Assembly (NCBI GenBank): GCA_963700425.1
Contig: CAVOXO010000007.1
Span: 62,001-126,000 of the forward strand
Length of the DNA stretch: 64,000 nt
Source: CAVOXO01 sp963700425
GTDB taxonomy: Bacteria > Actinomycetota > Acidimicrobiia > Acidimicrobiales > Microtrichaceae
Reading direction: 5' to 3'
Shown: positions 44,892-54,080 of the stretch, piece by piece
How positions within the stretch are numbered: position 1 is the first letter of the stretch
How the letters are laid out: each line of letters starts with the position of its first letter
Notes under the pieces: model-generated
Seen by the model: only the letters and a program-made list of their open reading frames with translations
The model's database searches: none
Told to the model about the DNA's origin: nothing
Position numbers and translations under genes: made by a program

Positions 44892-46114
44892 GTCTCGCCT
44901 CCTGTTTGGGACGCGATGTCGCGTCGGTACTGAATGCCGGGCCACGAGATCTTCGAGACCGCGTCGTACGCGAGGGCCCGCGCCGAGCCGAGATCCGCGC
45001 CCCGGCCGCACACGGTCAGTACCCGGCCGCCGCCGGTGACCGGTCGGCCATCGTCGCCCCTCGCCACCCCCGCTGCGAACACCGACACGCCGTCGAGTGA
45101 CCCGGCCTCGTCCCATCCCGAGATGACGTCGCCGGTCCGCGGCGAACCCGGATAGCCCTCCGACGCGGCGACGACACCCACCATCGCATCGTCGCCGAAG
45201 GTCGGTTCGGTCCGGAGGCGGCCGTCCGCGGCCTCGGCGAGGATCTGGGCGAGGTCCTCGGTCAGTCGGGGGACGACGACCTGGCACTCGGGATCGCCGA
45301 ACCGCACGTTGTACTCGAGGATCCGGGGCCCATCGGGGGTGAGCATCAACCCGGCGTACAACACGCCTCGGTAGTCGATGCCGCGCGACCGAAGCGCCGC
45401 GAGAGTCGGCTCGACGAACACGTCCATCACGTCGGAGAGGAGGTCGGCGCCGGCCTCCGGGACCGGCGAGTAGGCACCCATCCCTCCTGTGTTGGGGCCC
45501 TCGTCACCGTCGAGCAGACGCTTGTGGTCCTGAGCGGGAGCGAGTGGGACGGCGCGGGTGCCGTCACAGACGGCCAGAACGGACAGCTCGGGCCCCACGA
45601 GACCCTCCTCGATGACCAGGGTCCGCCCGGCGTCGCCGAAGGCCGAGCCCGAGAGATACTCCGTCACCGTTCTGCGTGCGGTGCCGAGATCGTCGGTGAC
45701 GACCACACCCTTTCCGGCGGCGAGGCCGTCGGTCTTGACCACGTAGGGCGGCGACATGGTGTCGAGGAAACCGTTCGCCGCCAGCGGGTCGGTGAACGCG
45801 CCGTGCCGGGCGGTCGGCACGCCGGCCGCGGCCAGCAGATCCTTCATCCAGGCCTTCGACCCCTCCAGTCGCGCGCCGTCGGCGCCGGGACCGAAGACTC
45901 TCCTCCCCGACGCCCTCAGGCGATCGGCCAGACCGTCGACGAGAGGCGCCTCCGGACCGATGACATAGAGATCGGCGTCGATCGCTTCGACGGGGGTGTC
46001 GGTCGAGCCGGGGATGGCCGGATTGCCACCGGAGACGACCACGTCGGAGGTCCTGGACAGGACGTGGGAGAGGGCGTGTTCACGGCCTCCCGAACCCACC
46101 ACGCAGACACGCAT
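44888..46114 (-). CDS. purD: phosphoribosylamine-glycine ligase (GAR synthetase)
   Basis: ATP-grasp enzyme for the second step of purine synthesis. Features include the opening RVCVVGSGGREHALSHVL, KTDGLAAGKGVVV, ATP-grasp PNTGGMGAYSPVP and ILEYNVRFGDPECQVVV. Length is 408 residues. It opens the purDEBCSQ unit on the minus strand. A TAGACA-like element 7 nt upstream is a weak -10 candidate. Confidence 0.95.
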   Translation of the reverse strand: MRVCVVGSGGREHALSHVLSRTSDVVVSGGNPAIPGSTDTPVEAIDADLYVIGPEAPLVDGLADRLRASGRRVFGPGADGARLEGSKAWMKDLLAAAGVPTARHGAFTDPLAANGFLDTMSPPYVVKTDGLAAGKGVVVTDDLGTARRTVTEYLSGSAFGDAGRTLVIEEGLVGPELSVLAVCDGTRAVPLAPAQDHKRLLDGDEGPNTGGMGAYSPVPEAGADLLSDVMDVFVEPTLAALRSRGIDYRGVLYAGLMLTPDGPRILEYNVRFGDPECQVVVPRLTEDLAQILAEAADGRLRTEPTFGDDAMVGVVAASEGYPGSPRTGDVISGWDEAGSLDGVSVFAAGVARGDDGRPVTGGGRVLTVCGRGADLGSARALAYDAVSKISWPGIQYRRDIASQTGGET

Positions 46115-46166
46115 GGACCACTGTCTAGCGCACGGTGAAGGGGTCGGATTCCGGTGGCGGGGAGCG

Positions 46167-47444
46167 TCAGGAGAAGTGCACGAACTGGTCGCGACCGGGG
46201 CCGGTTCCGACCAGGGAGATCTTCGCCCCGACCTGCCGTTCGAGGAACTCGAGGTAGGCCTCGGCCTGCGGCGGCAGCTCGTCGCGACGCGTCACCTGCG
46301 ACAGGTCGGTCTTCCAGCCGGGCAGCTCCTCGTAGATCGGAACCGCGGCGTGGAAGTCCGACTGGTGGTAGGGCAGGTGGTCGATTCGCGTACCGTCGAT
46401 ATCGTAGGCGACAGCGACCTTGACCGAGTCGAAGGCGTCGAGGATGTCGAGCTTGGTGATCGCCAGTTCGGACAGGGAGTTGAGCCGAACGGCCTGCCTC
46501 ATCATCGGAACGTCGAACCAGCCGCAACGGCGGGGGCGGCCCGTGTTGGTCCCGAACTCGTGGCCCCGCTCCGCCAACCGCGCGCCCACGTCGTCGTCGA
46601 GCTCGGTGGGGAACGGACCCGCCCCCACCCGCGTCACGTACGCCTTGGCGATGCCGACGACCCGGTCGATGTGACGCGGTCCGACACCGGCACCGACGCA
46701 GGCACCGCCCGCCACCGGGTTCGACGACGTGACGTAGGGGTAGGTGCCGTGGTCGATGTCGAGGAACGTGGCCTGGGCACCCTCGAAGAGGACGTGCCGG
46801 TCGGCCTCGAGGGCTTCGTGGACGAGCGCCACCGAGTCGGCGATGTGCGGTTCGAGCCGGGGGAACACCTCATCGAGAAACCGGTCGGCCAGCTCGTCGG
46901 GATCGAAGCCGAGGCGGTTGTACACCTTGGCCAGGATCAGGTTCTTCTCGGCGACGACAGAGCGGAGCTTCTCGCGGAAGATCTTCGGGTCGGACATGTC
47001 CTGCAGCCGGATCCCGATTCGAGAGGCCTTGTCGGCGTAGGCCGGACCGATGCCGCGCTTGGTCGTCCCGAGGCTGTTCTTCCCGAGATGCCGCTCGATG
47101 AGCCGGTCCAGCTCCTGGTGGTAGGGGAAGATCATGTGGGCGTTGCCCGAGACCACGAGTCGGGAGCAGTCGACGCCCTTGGACTCGAGCTTGTCCATCT
47201 CCGCGAGCAGCACGACGGGGTCGACGACCACCCCGTTGCCGATGACCGGAACGATGTGGTCGTAGAGCACCCCCGACGGGACCAGCTGGAGAGCGAACGA
47301 CTCGCCGTCCACCACGAGTGTGTGACCCGCGTTGTGGCCGCCCTGGTAGCGCACGACAAGGGCCATTTCCTTGGCGATGAGGTCGGTGAACTTGCCCTTG
47401 CCCTCGTCGCCCCACTGTGTTCCGACAACGATCGTCGCTGGCAC
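46167..47444 (-). CDS. purA: adenylosuccinate synthetase
   Basis: Uses GTP to join IMP and aspartate, the first step from IMP to AMP. The 425-residue protein shows the P-loop region [73 protein letters not shown] and the terminal [10 protein letters not shown]. The GTG at 47444 has a GAGGAG ribosome site 5 nt before it. It is divergent from the PhoD gene across only 49 bases. Confidence 0.95.
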   Translation of the reverse strand: MPATIVVGTQWGDEGKGKFTDLIAKEMALVVRYQGGHNAGHTLVVDGESFALQLVPSGVLYDHIVPVIGNGVVVDPVVLLAEMDKLESKGVDCSRLVVSGNAHMIFPYHQELDRLIERHLGKNSLGTTKRGIGPAYADKASRIGIRLQDMSDPKIFREKLRSVVAEKNLILAKVYNRLGFDPDELADRFLDEVFPRLEPHIADSVALVHEALEADRHVLFEGAQATFLDIDHGTYPYVTSSNPVAGGACVGAGVGPRHIDRVVGIAKAYVTRVGAGPFPTELDDDVGARLAERGHEFGTNTGRPRRCGWFDVPMMRQAVRLNSLSELAITKLDILDAFDSVKVAVAYDIDGTRIDHLPYHQSDFHAAVPIYEELPGWKTDLSQVTRRDELPPQAEAYLEFLERQVGAKISLVGTGPGRDQFVHFS

Positions 47445-47480
47445 GGCGTCTCCTCGATACCCATTGCGGACGGTCGAGCG

Positions 47481-47486
47481 TAGCGT
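47481..47486 (+). promoter_or_regulatory. -10 box (TAGCGT) for leaderless phoD-like gene
   Basis: TAGCGT ends 7 nt before the ATG at 47494, inside the 49-base purA-phoD spacer. Confidence 0.5.
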
Positions 47487-47493
47487 GGGGGCC

Positions 47494-49149
47494 ATGACAC
47501 TCCCAGCGCCCGACCGTCGCACCTTCCTCTCGGCGCTCATCGGGGGGATCGCCGGAGGAACCGCGCTGGCGGGATGCTCCTCGAACGGCGACTCGGCATC
47601 AACGACCACCACCGGAGTCGGCCGAACCGGCGGCGCCCCGCAGCCGGCAGACCCGGGCCTGTCATCGGATCCCTTCACTCTCGGCGTGGCTTCGGGCGAT
47701 CCACTTCCCGACTCGGTGGTTCTGTGGACCCGGCTCGCGCCCGAGCCGGGCGCGCCCGGTGGGGGCGGGGCGATGCCTGCCGACGACGTCGAGGTCGGGT
47801 GGGAGATCGCGACCGACGATGCGTTCTCCGACATCGTGGCCTCGGGCATCGCCACGGCTCCTGCGGTGCTCGGGCACTCGGTCCACGTCGCTCCCGACGG
47901 TCTCGACCCCGACACCTGGTTCCACTATCGATTCTTCATCGGCGACCGGGCCTGGGTGTCACCCGTCGGCCGGACCCGGACGATGCCCCGGGAGGATGCC
48001 GAGCCCGACACGTTGCGTCTCGCCTTCGCGTCGTGCCAGGACTTCGGCGCCGGGTACTACCCCGCCTACCGGGCCATGGCCGCCGACGAGCTGGACCTCG
48101 TGTTCTTCCTGGGCGACTACATCTACGAGTACGGCACCGACGGCACCGGACCGCGTCCGGTTCTGCCGACCGCGGAGGTGATGTCGCTCGGCGACTACCG
48201 GTTGCGCTACGCCTCCTACAAACAGGACCCCGATCTCCAGGCGGCCCACGCCTCGTGTCCGTGGATCACGACGTGGGACGACCACGAGGTCGAGAACAAC
48301 CATGCCGGGCTCTCCGCCGAGAACGAGGACCCCGACGGCGACCTCGAGGCTCAACGGTCGCGATTCGCTGCCCGCCGGGCCGCGGCATATCAGGCGTACT
48401 ACGAGCATCAGCCGCTTCGGCTCGACCCGCCCGCCGGGGCCGACTTCCGCGTCTACCGGTCGGTGAACTTCGGGACCCTCGCCGAGATGTTCGTCCTCGA
48501 CGGCCGTCAGTACCGATCCGACCAGGCGTGCAACAGCCCTCAGGACGCGTTCGTCGACAGTGCCGGCTGCCCCGAGCTCGACGACGAGGATCGCACGATG
48601 CTGGGTGCCGAGCAGGAGGCCTGGCTCTCCGAAGGGCTGGCCGACTCGACCGCCATCTGGAAGGTGCTGGCCCAGCAGACCGTGATGTCGTCGCTGGTCA
48701 TCGGCGACATGATCCTCAACGTCGACCAGTGGGACGGCTACCCCGCTGCCCGTCGGCGGCTACTGGGATTCATCGCCGACAACGACATCTCCGACACCGT
48801 CGTCCTCACCGGCGACATCCACTCGGCCGGCGCGGGGGAGTTGAGCGTGACCGACGAGAGCGGCGCGACGACGGTGGTGGCCGCGGAGTTCGTGGGTACG
48901 TCCATCACGTCGAGCACCCTTGCCGATTCGATCCCCGGCGGCGCGGGGATCGTGACGCCCGAGCTCTTCCCCGGCATCAAGTACCTCAACATCCGCGAAC
49001 ACGGCTACGGACGTTGCACGGTCACCCCTGAGCGGTGGACGACCGACTTCGTGATGGTGGAGTCGATCGAGTCGCCCGACTCGCCGGCCCGGGTCGACGC
49101 GACCCTGGTGGTCGACGCCGGTTCATCGACGATGACCCGCGAGGCCTGA
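47494..49149 (+). CDS. phoD: PhoD-like alkaline phosphatase, Tat-exported lipoprotein
   Basis: A 551-residue extracytoplasmic phosphodiesterase/phosphatase that releases phosphate from organic esters. The N-terminus has a Tat motif ([12 protein letters not shown]) with a lipobox-like ALAGC end. An Fn3-like PhoD_N domain ([21 protein letters not shown]) comes next. The catalytic part has [39 protein letters not shown] and [14 protein letters not shown], the metal-binding set of PhoD. Expression under phosphate limitation is expected for the family, but no Pho box was recognised. Confidence 0.9.
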   Translation: MTLPAPDRRTFLSALIGGIAGGTALAGCSSNGDSASTTTTGVGRTGGAPQPADPGLSSDPFTLGVASGDPLPDSVVLWTRLAPEPGAPGGGGAMPADDVEVGWEIATDDAFSDIVASGIATAPAVLGHSVHVAPDGLDPDTWFHYRFFIGDRAWVSPVGRTRTMPREDAEPDTLRLAFASCQDFGAGYYPAYRAMAADELDLVFFLGDYIYEYGTDGTGPRPVLPTAEVMSLGDYRLRYASYKQDPDLQAAHASCPWITTWDDHEVENNHAGLSAENEDPDGDLEAQRSRFAARRAAAYQAYYEHQPLRLDPPAGADFRVYRSVNFGTLAEMFVLDGRQYRSDQACNSPQDAFVDSAGCPELDDEDRTMLGAEQEAWLSEGLADSTAIWKVLAQQTVMSSLVIGDMILNVDQWDGYPAARRRLLGFIADNDISDTVVLTGDIHSAGAGELSVTDESGATTVVAAEFVGTSITSSTLADSIPGGAGIVTPELFPGIKYLNIREHGYGRCTVTPERWTTDFVMVESIESPDSPARVDATLVVDAGSSTMTREA

Positions 49150-49213
49150 CGAGGCGACCCGCTCCGGTGCGATCGGCGTCCTCAGCGGGACGTGGGCCGG
49201 ACAAGCGGGATCG

Positions 49214-49402
49214 TCACCGGGGGCGTGATCGGGCCAGCGGTACCGGTTTGGTCCACCAACGGCCCGACCAACGCCACTGCGGCGTGTCGCTCTCGGTGGG
49301 GCGAACCGCCGAACCCGCCGAAGCGTGAAGGGCCGTGACGATGGCGACGGCCTCGTCGTCGGTGGGCACGGGGCTGACCTCGATCGGCCCGGTGTCGTTC
49401 AC
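49214..49402 (-). CDS. accE: acyl-CoA carboxylase epsilon subunit
   Basis: A 62-residue protein of the actinobacterial AccE/PccE type that stabilises the alpha-beta carboxylase complex. The order of features fits: a short acidic start, DDEAVAIVTALHA, then a Trp-rich basic end (WRWSGRWWTKP). The GTG overlaps the stop of the beta subunit gene by 4 bases, which is the usual arrangement. Confidence 0.8.
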   Translation of the reverse strand: MNDTGPIEVSPVPTDDEAVAIVTALHASAGSAVRPTESDTPQWRWSGRWWTKPVPLARSRPR

Positions 49403-50946
49403 AGAGGCATGTTCCCGTGCTTGCGCGGCGGCAGCGATTCCTTCTTGGAGCGCAGCATGTCCAGCCCGGCGATGAGCTTCACCCGGGTGTCCGCCGGATC
49501 GATGACGTCGTCGACGTAACCGCGATCGGCGGCCTCCCAAGGGTTGCAGTGCTTCTCGGTGTAGTCCTCGACGAGTTCGGCCCGCCGGGCCACCGGATCC
49601 TCGGCGTCGGCGAGCTCGCGACGGTTGACGATCTCCACCGCACCCGATGCCCCCATGACCGCGAGCTCGGCAGAGGGCCAGGCGAACGCAAGATCCGACC
49701 CGATCGATTTCGAGTCCATCACCACGTAGGCGCCGCCGTACGCCTTGCGGACGATCACCTGGATTCGCGGCACGGTGGCCTCGCAATAGGCGTAGAGCAA
49801 CTTCGCACCGTGACGGATGATCCCGCCGTGCTCCTGGGACACGCCGGGAAGGAACCCGGGGACGTCGACGAAGGTGATGATGGGGATGTTGAACGCATCA
49901 CAGGTGCGGACGAACTTGGCCGCCTTCGACGAGGCCTCGATGTCGAGGACGCCGGCCAGCGCCATCGGCTGGTTTCCGACGACTCCGACCGAGTGGGCAC
50001 CGAGCCGCGCGAATCCGCAGACGATCGACGGCGCCCAACCGGCGGCGTATTCGAAGAACTCACCGTCGTCGGCCACGGTCGTGATGATCGTCCGCATGTC
50101 GTAGGCCTGATTGACCGACGGCGGTAGGACGTCGGTCAGCTCCGGGCACAGCCGATCGACAGGATCGTCGATCTCCACCGGTGGGGCCTCTTCGAGGTTG
50201 TTCGACGGCAGGAAGCTCAACAGGTAGCGGACGTCGTCGAGCGCGGCGCGGTCGTCGGGGGAGACGAACTGGGCGACTCCGGACTTCGTGGTGTGGACCC
50301 GGGCGCCACCGAGGTCCTGTTGAGAGACCTCCTCACCGGTCACCTGTTTCACGACGTCTGGTCCGGTGATGAACATGTACGACGACTCCTCCACCATGAA
50401 GATGAAGTCCGTCATGATGGGGCTGTAGACCGCTCCCCCGGCGCAGGGCCCCATGATCACCGAGATCTGCGGGGTCACACCCGACGCCCTGACGTTGCGG
50501 AAGAAGATCCCGCCGTAGCTGGCGAGCGAGACGACGCCCTCCTGAATCCTCGCCCCGGCGCCGTCGTTGAGTCCGATGACCGGCGCGCCCACCTTGAGGG
50601 CCATGTCCATGAGCTTGTGGATCTTCTCGGCGAACACCTCTCCCAGCGCGCCGCCGAAGACCGTGAAGTCCTGGCTGAAGACGAAGACCCGCCGACCGTC
50701 GACGAGCCCCCATCCGGTGATCACCCCGTCGGTGTAGGGGCGATCCCCCGATGCCTCGGTGCGCGCCCGGGCCAACTGATCGACCTCGTGGAACGACCCC
50801 TCGTCGAGCAGGTACTCGATACGCTCCCGGGCGAGCATCTTGTTGCGGGAGTGCTGACGCTCTATCGAACGTTCCGAGCCCGGCTGGTTCGCCTCGTGTT
50901 TGCGCCGCCGGAGTTCTTCGACACGCTCGGACAGGGGATGATCCAT
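49399..50946 (-). CDS. acyl-CoA carboxylase beta subunit (carboxyltransferase, PccB/AccD type)
   Basis: A 515-residue carboxyltransferase acting on propionyl-CoA or acetyl-CoA. It has the two crotonase-like halves, with oxyanion-hole Gly-rich loops FGGALGEVFAEKIHKLMD, GLNDGAGARIQEGVVSLASYGG, GPCAGGAVYSP and, in the C half, FVDVPGFLPGVSQEHGGIIRHGAKLL. A propionyl-CoA preference is likely given mce and ccr nearby, but residue-level specificity is not decided here. The biotin-carrying alpha subunit is not in the window. The ATG at 50946 is preferred; a -10-like TATCGT lies 9 nt upstream. Confidence 0.9.
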   Translation of the reverse strand: MDHPLSERVEELRRRKHEANQPGSERSIERQHSRNKMLARERIEYLLDEGSFHEVDQLARARTEASGDRPYTDGVITGWGLVDGRRVFVFSQDFTVFGGALGEVFAEKIHKLMDMALKVGAPVIGLNDGAGARIQEGVVSLASYGGIFFRNVRASGVTPQISVIMGPCAGGAVYSPIMTDFIFMVEESSYMFITGPDVVKQVTGEEVSQQDLGGARVHTTKSGVAQFVSPDDRAALDDVRYLLSFLPSNNLEEAPPVEIDDPVDRLCPELTDVLPPSVNQAYDMRTIITTVADDGEFFEYAAGWAPSIVCGFARLGAHSVGVVGNQPMALAGVLDIEASSKAAKFVRTCDAFNIPIITFVDVPGFLPGVSQEHGGIIRHGAKLLYAYCEATVPRIQVIVRKAYGGAYVVMDSKSIGSDLAFAWPSAELAVMGASGAVEIVNRRELADAEDPVARRAELVEDYTEKHCNPWEAADRGYVDDVIDPADTRVKLIAGLDMLRSKKESLPPRKHGNMPL

Positions 50947-50990
50947 AGACCTCACACGATAAAGCGCAGGGGACGGAGGGGCCGAATCGC

Positions 50991-50996
50991 TACGGT
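50991..50996 (+). promoter_or_regulatory. -10 box (TACGGT) for leaderless LOG-family gene
   Basis: TACGGT ends 6 nt before the ATG at 51003, in a 56-base divergent spacer with the carboxylase gene. Confidence 0.5.
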
Positions 50997-51002
50997 GGCG
51001 CC

Positions 51003-51590
51003 ATGTCGGCCGCGCCGGGGTCCCCGATCAGCCGCGTAGCGGTCTATCTGGGCTCCCGCGACGGCCACCGCGCCGCCTACGGCGACGCGGCGATCGAACT
51101 CGGTCGCTCGATCGCCGAACGCGGACTCGGCCTCGTGTACGGAGGCGGTCACGTCGGTCTCATGGGCCGGGTCGCCGACGCGGTGGCGCTCGGAGGGGGA
51201 ACGGTGTGCGGCGTCATCACCGAGCAACTGGTGGCCCGGGAGGTCGCCCACAACGGCATCGACGAGCTCGTGGTCGTCAACGACATGCCGACCCGGAAGA
51301 AGGAGATGTTCGATCGTTCCGATGCCTTCGTCGTCCTTCCCGGCGGGGTGGGCACACTCGAGGAGCTCTTCGAGGTGTGGTGCTGGTCGACGCTCCGTCT
51401 CCACACCAAGCCCTTCGGTCTGCTCAATGTCGACGGCTACTACGACCCCCTGTTGGACTTCATGGCCCATGCCACCGACGAGGGGATGATGACGTCATCC
51501 GCGCTCGATCACGTCATCGTCGCGGGTGACGTGACGACTCTGCTCGACCGGCTCTGCGACCCCCTCCACAGCCCGGGAGCGCCACCATGA
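51003..51590 (+). CDS. LOG-family nucleoside 5'-monophosphate phosphoribohydrolase
   Basis: A 195-residue Rossmann-like enzyme of the LOG (Lonely Guy) family, which removes the base from nucleotide 5'-monophosphates, including cytokinin precursors in some hosts. The family motifs GLVYGGGHVGLMGRVADA and AFVVLPGGVGTLEELFEVWCW are complete. The stop overlaps the ligase ATG by 4 bases (ATGA), so the two are co-transcribed. The true substrate is probably a damaged or modified nucleotide; this is inference. Confidence 0.88.
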   Translation: MSAAPGSPISRVAVYLGSRDGHRAAYGDAAIELGRSIAERGLGLVYGGGHVGLMGRVADAVALGGGTVCGVITEQLVAREVAHNGIDELVVVNDMPTRKKEMFDRSDAFVVLPGGVGTLEELFEVWCWSTLRLHTKPFGLLNVDGYYDPLLDFMAHATDEGMMTSSALDHVIVAGDVTTLLDRLCDPLHSPGAPP

Positions 51591-52669
51591 ACCCGCCGAC
51601 GCCGGTCACGCCTCCGGTGGCGCCGATGCTCGCCGCACCCCGAAAGACCCTGCCCGATTCTCCGGGGACCTTCTTCGAACCCAAGTGGGACGGATTCCGA
51701 TGCGTGGTCTTCCGTGCCGGTGACGCGCTGGAGCTGCAGAGCAGGAACAACAAGCCGCTCACCCGCTACTTCCCCGAGCTCGTCACCGCATTGGCCGACC
51801 ACCTTCCGGGCGACTGCGTGGTCGACGGGGAGATCGTGATCCCCACCGATCGGGGCATCGATTTCGATCTGCTCAGTCAGCGGATCCATCCCGCCGAGTC
51901 CCGCATCGAGCGCCTCGCCGCGGAGACCCCGGCCGCGTTCGTGGCGTTCGATCTGTTGTCACACGGATCGAACGATCTGCGCACCGTGCCCTTCGCCGAC
52001 CGACGGCGCCTGCTCGAACGCGCCATCGGGTCGCGCCGGCCGCCGGTCCTCGTCACCCCGACCACGCGCGACCGCGCCGTCGCCCAGGGGTGGTTCGAGC
52101 GCTTCGAAGGAGCCGGATTCGACGGGGTGATCGCCAAGGCTCCCGACGGCCCCTACCTCGAGGGGCAACGGTCCATGGTCAAGGTCAAACACCTGCGGAC
52201 CGCCGAGGCGGTGGTCGCCGGCTTCAGGATGCACAAGGACGGCGAGGGAGTCGGATCGCTCCTGTTGGGCCTGTTCGATGATTCCGGTCGGCTCCACCAC
52301 ATCGGAGTGGCGACCGGACTGTCGGCGGCGGCCCGACACGACATGCTCGCCACCCTCGGCCCCGAGGCCCTCCCCGACGGCGCGGATCATCCGTGGGCGG
52401 AGTGGCGGTCGGAACACGAGAGCTCCGATGTCCGACTTCCCGGCCCCCAGAACCGTTGGACCGGTTCCCGCGACCAGTCCTGGACCGCGCTGTCACCGGA
52501 CCGCGTCGCCGAGGTGTCCTTTCAGGGTCTCACCGCCGGTCGCCTCCGGCACCCGGCTCGTTTCGTCCGCTGGCGAGTCGACCGCGATCCGACCGATTGC
52601 GACTACCACCAGGTGGAGGTCGCTCCGCCCGCCGAGTTGTCCGAGTTGTTCGGGGTCTCCGCAAGCTGA
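51587..52669 (+). CDS. ATP-dependent DNA ligase (LigC type)
   Basis: A 360-residue stand-alone ligase with nucleotidyltransferase and OB-fold domains. The adenylated Lys is K33 in motif I EPKWDGFR. Motif III LVAFVAFDLLS-like segment AAFVAFDLLS, motif IV DGVIAKAPDG and motif V KVKHLRTAEAVVAGF follow. The C-terminal domain ends TDCDYHQVEV. Such ligases serve repair rather than replication in actinobacteria. No Ku or primase domain is present. It is coupled to the LOG gene. Confidence 0.88.
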   Translation: MNPPTPVTPPVAPMLAAPRKTLPDSPGTFFEPKWDGFRCVVFRAGDALELQSRNNKPLTRYFPELVTALADHLPGDCVVDGEIVIPTDRGIDFDLLSQRIHPAESRIERLAAETPAAFVAFDLLSHGSNDLRTVPFADRRRLLERAIGSRRPPVLVTPTTRDRAVAQGWFERFEGAGFDGVIAKAPDGPYLEGQRSMVKVKHLRTAEAVVAGFRMHKDGEGVGSLLLGLFDDSGRLHHIGVATGLSAAARHDMLATLGPEALPDGADHPWAEWRSEHESSDVRLPGPQNRWTGSRDQSWTALSPDRVAEVSFQGLTAGRLRHPARFVRWRVDRDPTDCDYHQVEVAPPAELSELFGVSAS

Positions 52670-52706
52670 GCTTTTTCTCTACCATGGCCCCTCCGAAGGG
52701 GGCGCG

Positions 52707-54068
52707 ATGGTGAACCGAGAGGATGGACGACGCCCACCGACGCGAGCGGTGGCCGCGGTGATCATGGCCATGACGGTCGTCCTGGGATGCTCGGAGACCG
52801 ATCCGGCCGCGGAGGCCCCCGCCGAGGATCCGTCCACGGAATCGACGGCGGGGAGCGACGGATCGGTCGTGTCGAGATTCGGGGGTTCGGAGTGGTTCAT
52901 GGGCACCGTGCCCGCCGAGGCGACCGCGGCCGACTCCTCGCTCGAGCCGGTTCGGATCGGTTTCATCAACACCGACTCCGGACCGATCGCGGCGCTGCCC
53001 GAACTGCACCAGGGAACGGACGCGGCGATCGCCTTCATCAATGCCGAACTCGGTGGGATCGACGGCCACCCGCTGGAACTGGTGCCGTGTCAGACCGACC
53101 TCTCCCCCGAGTCTGCCCAGGCGTGCGCCCGATCGATGGTGTCCGAAGGCGTACCCGTCGTGCTGGGCGGCCTCTCGATCTCCTCCGACGCCGCGGTCGC
53201 GGTGCTGGAGGACAACGGCATCGGCTGGATCGGTGGGCTCCCGCTCAATCAGGCCGAGATGACCAGCGATCACTCCATCCAGTTCAGCGGCGGATCGCCG
53301 TCGGCCTTCGCCGCCTTCGCCGACCACGCCGCCCACACCGTGGGAGCGGAGACGGCATCGGTTCTCTACGCCAATGTTCCTCAGATCGCCGCGGCCGCCA
53401 CCGACTACGGGGTGGCCCTTCTCGAGGACTTCGGGGTCGACGTCACCCAGATCACCTTCGACCTCTCCACCCAGGACTACGCGACCATCGCCACCAAGGC
53501 CGACGAGAGCGATCCCGACGTGATCGTGGTCGGCGCGGCCGACGCGGCGTGTTCCAAGGTCATGGAGGCGCTCGATGCCATCGGCAGCGATGCCACGGTG
53601 TACATGGTCGGCTCGTGTGCCGACCCCAAGTGGATCGACGCGGTGGGGTCCGAGGCGGTTGCGGGAACGATCTTCAACATCGAGGGTCGCTTCGACCAGT
53701 CGACCATCGAGTCGGCGGACAACGACATCTACCTCGACGCCATCGACGTCTACGGCGAGGCCGACCTCAACGCCGCGGGGGCGGCGACCGTGGCGTTCCG
53801 TTCGACCATGAACCTCTATTCCGTCCTCGACGAGCTCGGCGCCGACGGGATCGATGCGGCGTCGATCCTCGAGACCTTCCATGCGGCACGGGACCGGCCC
53901 AACTTCGACGGTCACGCCTACACCTGCGACGGCAGACAGATCCCCGAACTGCCCTCCATGTGCTCACCCCAGCAGGTGCTGATCGAGTTCGAAGGGCCGA
54001 CGCCCCTCGATTTCGTCGAATCGTCCGACGGCTGGATCGATGTTCCGGCCGTCCTCGATGAACGCTGA
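52707..54068 (+). CDS. branched-chain amino acid-type ABC transporter substrate-binding lipoprotein
   Basis: A 453-residue periplasmic-binding-fold protein (LivJ/LivK or Leu/Ile/Val-binding type). It has a signal with lipobox VVLGC, a linker, then VRIGFINTDSGPIAALPELHQGTDAAIAFINAELGGIDG, EGVPVVLGGLSIS and YLDAIDVYGEAD. It is followed 13 bases later by the fused permease gene, so it feeds that transporter. The ligand could be an amino acid, urea, amide or other small polar compound. No ATPase genes are nearby. Confidence 0.88.
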   Translation: MVNREDGRRPPTRAVAAVIMAMTVVLGCSETDPAAEAPAEDPSTESTAGSDGSVVSRFGGSEWFMGTVPAEATAADSSLEPVRIGFINTDSGPIAALPELHQGTDAAIAFINAELGGIDGHPLELVPCQTDLSPESAQACARSMVSEGVPVVLGGLSISSDAAVAVLEDNGIGWIGGLPLNQAEMTSDHSIQFSGGSPSAFAAFADHAAHTVGAETASVLYANVPQIAAAATDYGVALLEDFGVDVTQITFDLSTQDYATIATKADESDPDVIVVGAADAACSKVMEALDAIGSDATVYMVGSCADPKWIDAVGSEAVAGTIFNIEGRFDQSTIESADNDIYLDAIDVYGEADLNAAGAATVAFRSTMNLYSVLDELGADGIDAASILETFHAARDRPNFDGHAYTCDGRQIPELPSMCSPQQVLIEFEGPTPLDFVESSDGWIDVPAVLDER

Positions 54069-54080
54069 GTCGTCGACACG